A stretch of DNA of 9,449 nt from an uncultured Alphaproteobacteria bacterium. Lineage in GTDB: Bacteria > Pseudomonadota > Alphaproteobacteria > Rickettsiales > UBA1997. Location of the stretch: NCBI GenBank assembly GCA_903849835.1, contig CAINKA010000133.1:1-9449 (forward strand), written 5' to 3'. Each line of letters starts with the position of its first letter. The first letter of the stretch is position 1. Positions 6,723 through 9,449 of this stretch are shown here, piece after piece. The notes beneath the pieces are model-generated. The model saw only the letters and a program-made list of their open reading frames with translations. It had not been told where the DNA came from and did not search any database. The position numbers and the translations under genes are program-made.

Positions 6723-7838
6723 TTATTTTTTTGATGTTTTTTTGCGGTCTAAATAAGCGCGAACTCTATTCGATGCTTCACCGAGCATGTCGCCGAAAAA
6801 ATCTTTCGGCCAATTTTCGATTCTTCCGGAGTCATCAATTTTTAATTCTTCGAGCTCCGATTTTCCGATTTCGTTTTTGCAGAAATAAAGTTTGGCGGCA
6901 TCTTTTGATAAAGTTCCTTCGGCAATTCGAGTTTGAATGCGCGTTAAAAAATGCTCGCTGTGACTTTCGATTATTACTTGGATTTTTCGTTCTTTAACAG
7001 CCTCAACTACGACATCGGCAAATTCGGTTTGAGCCTTTGGGTGTAGGTGAATTTCTGGTTGTTCGAGGATGATGATTGAGCCGATCGGAGAGTAAAAAAG
7101 TGAAGTTAAAACTGGCAAGATTTGCGATACGCCGAAGCCAACATCTGGCAGCAAAACTTCGGTAGAGGCAGACGTTTTTTTGATGAGAATTTGGTAAAGA
7201 TCAGTGGTTGGAATTTGTGCAACTCTGAAGCTCTCAACAAGCCCCATTTTTTGCAAAGCGGTGGCGATTTTTTTTTCAAGGATCGATTCTTTTTTTTCGG
7301 CGAGAATTGCATCAATTGCATATTCACCTTCCTTCCCAACTGTTGATGGGGATGTGTTTTTCCACTGATATTGGCGTTTTGGGAATTGTCTTAATGGACC
7401 GAGATATTCGATTGACTCCATGCTGTTAAGCCCAGTTAAGCATGATGCTAACGACAATTTCGTTTTTGGCTCAGGTAAATTTTTATGAGATATTTTTGCA
7501 GAAATTTTGTCACTTTTGTACGTAACCTCAGCCTTTAAGAAACGAGGCCAAGTATCAACATTTTCATCAATATCAAACTCCAAAACCCGATCAATTTCAT
7601 GATTAAAAATCACATCCCGAAAATTTCCAAAATCGATGATGTCATTTTCCTTTCCGCCAAAATTTAACATTTGGGCCTTATCGTAAGAATTTGCCGTCTG
7701 CTTCAACATCAACAAAAACTGCAAAATCGAACTTTTGCCAGAACTGTTCCCGCCAAAAAACATCGTGATCGGCGCCATTTCCATCTCACCAGTATCTTCC
7801 CAACTTTTGAAATTTTTAATGTGTAATTTTTTTAACAT
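6723..7838 (-). CDS. ABC/RecF-like AAA ATPase with DUF3696-type C-terminus
   Basis: A 371-residue ATPase of the AAA15/OLD-like, SMC-related type. MLKKLHIKNFKSWEDTG is the usual N-terminal strand and Phe-Lys motif. Walker A is FGGNSSGKSS (28-37). LPDVGFGVSQILPVL (230-244) is the signature region. SIIILEQPEIHLHPKAQ (254-270) contains Walker B with Glu259-Gln260 and the D-loop, and ESHSEHF (291-297) is the H-loop. The tail, with DDSGRIENWPKDFFGD (335-350), looks like the DUF3696 segment. YLGPLRQFPKR (145-155) is also typical of that group. There is no TOPRIM nuclease domain as in OLD or GajA, so any nuclease activity would come from the PIN protein encoded 7 bases downstream. The gene starts 12 bases after pepA with a good GGAG ribosome binding site, which its neighbours lack. 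The role is inferred to be sensing or defence, not proven. Confidence 0.85.
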   Translation of the reverse strand: MLKKLHIKNFKSWEDTGEMEMAPITMFFGGNSSGKSSILQFLLMLKQTANSYDKAQMLNFGGKENDIIDFGNFRDVIFNHEIDRVLEFDIDENVDTWPRFLKAEVTYKSDKISAKISHKNLPEPKTKLSLASCLTGLNSMESIEYLGPLRQFPKRQYQWKNTSPSTVGKEGEYAIDAILAEKKESILEKKIATALQKMGLVESFRVAQIPTTDLYQILIKKTSASTEVLLPDVGFGVSQILPVLTSLFYSPIGSIIILEQPEIHLHPKAQTEFADVVVEAVKERKIQVIIESHSEHFLTRIQTRIAEGTLSKDAAKLYFCKNEIGKSELEELKIDDSGRIENWPKDFFGDMLGEASNRVRAYLDRKKTSKK

Positions 7839-7843
7839 TTTTT

Positions 7844-7847
7844 CTCC
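7844..7847 (-). promoter_or_regulatory. Shine-Dalgarno site of the ATPase gene
   Basis: On the minus strand, GGAG is separated from the ATG at 7838 by five A residues. It lies in the short gap after the pepA stop. It supports the ATG at 7838 as the start and is the only convincing ribosome binding site among the seven gene starts in the window. Confidence 0.7.
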
Positions 7848-7850
7848 GCG

Positions 7851-9332
7851 TTATTTTTTTTCGTAAAGCCGAACCAAAGAATCCAACAAACGTAACCCGT
7901 AACCACTCGCGCCCTTCACTGCCATTGCGTCGCCTTTGCCTTTCCATGCGACGCCGGCGATGTCGAGGTGAGCCCATTTTGTTTCGCCGACGAAACGTTT
8001 TAAAAACTGCGCCGCTGTGGTGCTTCCCGCGCCTCTTCCGCTTCCGACATTTTTCATGTCGGCAATATCTGAATTGATCATTTCGTCATATTCTTCGCCG
8101 AGGGGCATACGCCACACACGCTCTCCCACCGCGGCTCCGCAGCTTTCTAATTTTTTGGCGAGGTCGTCGTCATTGGAGAAAAGTCCGGCGTAAACATCAG
8201 CCAAGCAGACAATGATGGCGCCGGTTAGCGTCGCTAAATCAACGATAAATTTCGGTTTGAATTTTGTGTTGGTGTAGTGCAAAGCGTCAGCAAGAACGAG
8301 GCGCCCTTCCGCGTCAGTGTTGATTACTTCGATGGTTTGTCCCGACATTGATTTCACCACATCACCCGGTCTTTGCGCCGTTCCCGACGGCATATTTTCG
8401 ACGAGGCCGACAACTCCGACCACATTCACCTTCGCTTTTCTTTGCGCTAAATTACGCAGCAAACTCACGACCACAGCGGATCCGGCCATGTCGGTTTTCA
8501 TGTCTTCCATGTTGTTCGAAGGCTTGATCGAAATTCCACCAGTGTCGAAAGTTACGCCTTTGCCAACGAAGGCTAGCGGCTGCTCACCTTTTTTGCCGCC
8601 ATTCCATTTTAAAATTACGAGTTGCGATTCTTTGTCGCTGCCCTGCCCCACGCCAAGCAGCGAGCCCATTCCCAGCTTTTTCATTTCTGCCTCACCAAGC
8701 ACTTCAACTTCTAATCCATCTTTTTTCAGAGTTTTGCAAATCGCGGCGTAGCTTTCAGGCTGTAGGATGTTTGACGGTTCAGAAACTAAATCACGAAGGA
8801 AAAAAATATTTTCTGCGAGAATTTTTAGCGGAGCGAATTCTTTCTCGACCTTAGAAACATCTGGCGCAACGATGGAAAGAGAATTAATTTTTAATTCCTT
8901 ATCCTTCTTTTTATTTTCAAAATATTTGTTGAAACGATAGCTTTGTAAAAGTGCGCCGAAGGCAATATTTGCGAGATCTTTAGCCGAATTTTTTGACTCA
9001 AAAAGCACGCCACCATCTTTAATTTTTGAACCGTTTAAAAACGCCACAACTCGCGAACCAATTTTTTGTAATTCCAAATCATTTAATTTTTTTTCAGCTC
9101 CCGCTCCAACAACCGCAACGATTTGCGAATCTAGCGGAACTAAATGCGCCTGATTATTTTTTCCTTCAAAAGCAAAATTTTCTTTGGCGAATTTGACATG
9201 TTTTAGATTCGATTTTTTGACCTGTTCTTCGGTTAAAACCAAAACTTGGATTAAATTTTTGGCCGCAGAAAAATCTGCTGGGGAATTTTTGGCCGCAGAA
9301 ATCGGCGCTGATTTAGCGAAGTTGATTTTCAT
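7851..9332 (-). CDS. pepA: leucyl aminopeptidase (cytosol aminopeptidase, peptidase family M17)
   Basis: M17 aminopeptidases are cytosolic hexamers with two metal ions that remove N-terminal residues from peptides during protein turnover. This 493-residue protein has the complete active site. Lys258, Asp263 and Lys270 lie in VGKGVTFDTGGISIKP, Asp281 in MKTDMAGSA, and Asp340, Glu342 and Arg344 in the family signature NTDAEGRLVLADAL (338-351). LATLTGA (367-373) follows as expected. The N-terminal domain is divergent, as is usual, and begins with a small duplication (SAAKN at 12-16 and again at 22-26). The ATG at 9332 lacks a Shine-Dalgarno sequence. It heads the tight run with the ATPase, PIN and murA genes. 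E. coli PepA also binds DNA; nothing here shows that this copy does. Confidence 0.97.
   Translation of the reverse strand: MKINFAKSAPISAAKNSPADFSAAKNLIQVLVLTEEQVKKSNLKHVKFAKENFAFEGKNNQAHLVPLDSQIVAVVGAGAEKKLNDLELQKIGSRVVAFLNGSKIKDGGVLFESKNSAKDLANIAFGALLQSYRFNKYFENKKKDKELKINSLSIVAPDVSKVEKEFAPLKILAENIFFLRDLVSEPSNILQPESYAAICKTLKKDGLEVEVLGEAEMKKLGMGSLLGVGQGSDKESQLVILKWNGGKKGEQPLAFVGKGVTFDTGGISIKPSNNMEDMKTDMAGSAVVVSLLRNLAQRKAKVNVVGVVGLVENMPSGTAQRPGDVVKSMSGQTIEVINTDAEGRLVLADALHYTNTKFKPKFIVDLATLTGAIIVCLADVYAGLFSNDDDLAKKLESCGAAVGERVWRMPLGEEYDEMINSDIADMKNVGSGRGAGSTTAAQFLKRFVGETKWAHLDIAGVAWKGKGDAMAVKGASGYGLRLLDSLVRLYEKK
9254..9301. repeat. in-frame 30-base duplication near the pepA start
   Basis: AATTTTTGGCCGCAGAAA occurs at 9254-9271 and again at 9284-9301, a period of 30 bases or ten codons. 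It encodes the repeated SAAKN residues in the N-terminal region of PepA. Since the period is a multiple of three, the frame is kept. Confidence 0.7.
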
Positions 9333-9422
9333 GTTGATTGAAATTTAAAGTGGAAAGGAGCCGCGCAAACTAAAAACGCGGGAGCAATTTTGCAAATTAA
9401 AACATCGATTAAAAAACTCGCC

Positions 9423-9449
9423 GTCATGCTGAGCCTGTCGAAGCATGAT
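9423..9449. repeat. intergenic palindromic repeat, family 3, cut by the window edge
   Basis: TCATGCT (9424-9430) and AGCATGA (9442-9448) form a 7-bp stem around GAGCCTGTCGA. The motif of CTGAGCCTGTCGAAG with flanking CATG palindromes resembles a dispersed intergenic repeat I recall from many bacterial genomes. It differs in sequence from the other two repeat families here. It probably continues past the window. The rest of the region upstream of pepA (9333-9422) shows no gene, and I recognise no clear promoter. Confidence 0.55.

Overview
The window looks like a chromosomal segment of a Gram-negative, fairly AT-rich alphaproteobacterium. SecA has the form expected of that group, ending in a zinc-binding SEC-C tail, and MurA and the M17 leucyl aminopeptidase also fit. 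The genus cannot be named from the sequence. Every gene I can support lies on the minus strand, so transcription runs from high to low coordinates: pepA, an ABC-type ATPase, a PIN nuclease, murA, a KilA-N remnant, secA, and a PLP-dependent aminotransferase. I see no tRNA, rRNA, CRISPR array or transposase gene.

Right part (about 9449 to 4968): pepA, the ATPase, the PIN protein and murA are packed with a 12-base gap, a 7-base gap and finally a 4-base ATGA overlap, so they look like one transcription unit. pepA and murA are housekeeping genes. Between them sit an ATPase with a DUF3696-type C-terminus and a small PIN-domain protein with all four acidic residues. This pair resembles nuclease-ATPase conflict modules (defence or toxin type) and is the best candidate for an undescribed system here. 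Its DNA is visibly more AT-rich than that of its neighbours.

Middle part (about 4967 to 4321): a perfect 24-bp palindrome follows murA. Then comes a KilA-N-domain gene that stops at a conserved point of the domain. The stop lies exactly at the edge of a 105-bp palindromic repeat made of two inverted hairpins, and the repeat supplies the last few codons and the stop codon. The repeat also fills much of the secA leader.

Left part (4320 to 1): secA is intact. A cluster of three related hairpin repeats fills the gap between secA and the aminotransferase gene. The aminotransferase has a clear PLP lysine but appears to be interrupted by a one-base frameshift near its 3' end, because a convincing helical continuation stays open in another frame to position 85. 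A further repeat of a different family begins at the right edge of the window. Three unrelated small palindromic repeat families within 9.4 kb point to a genome rich in REP/MITE-like elements that are reshaping gene ends.
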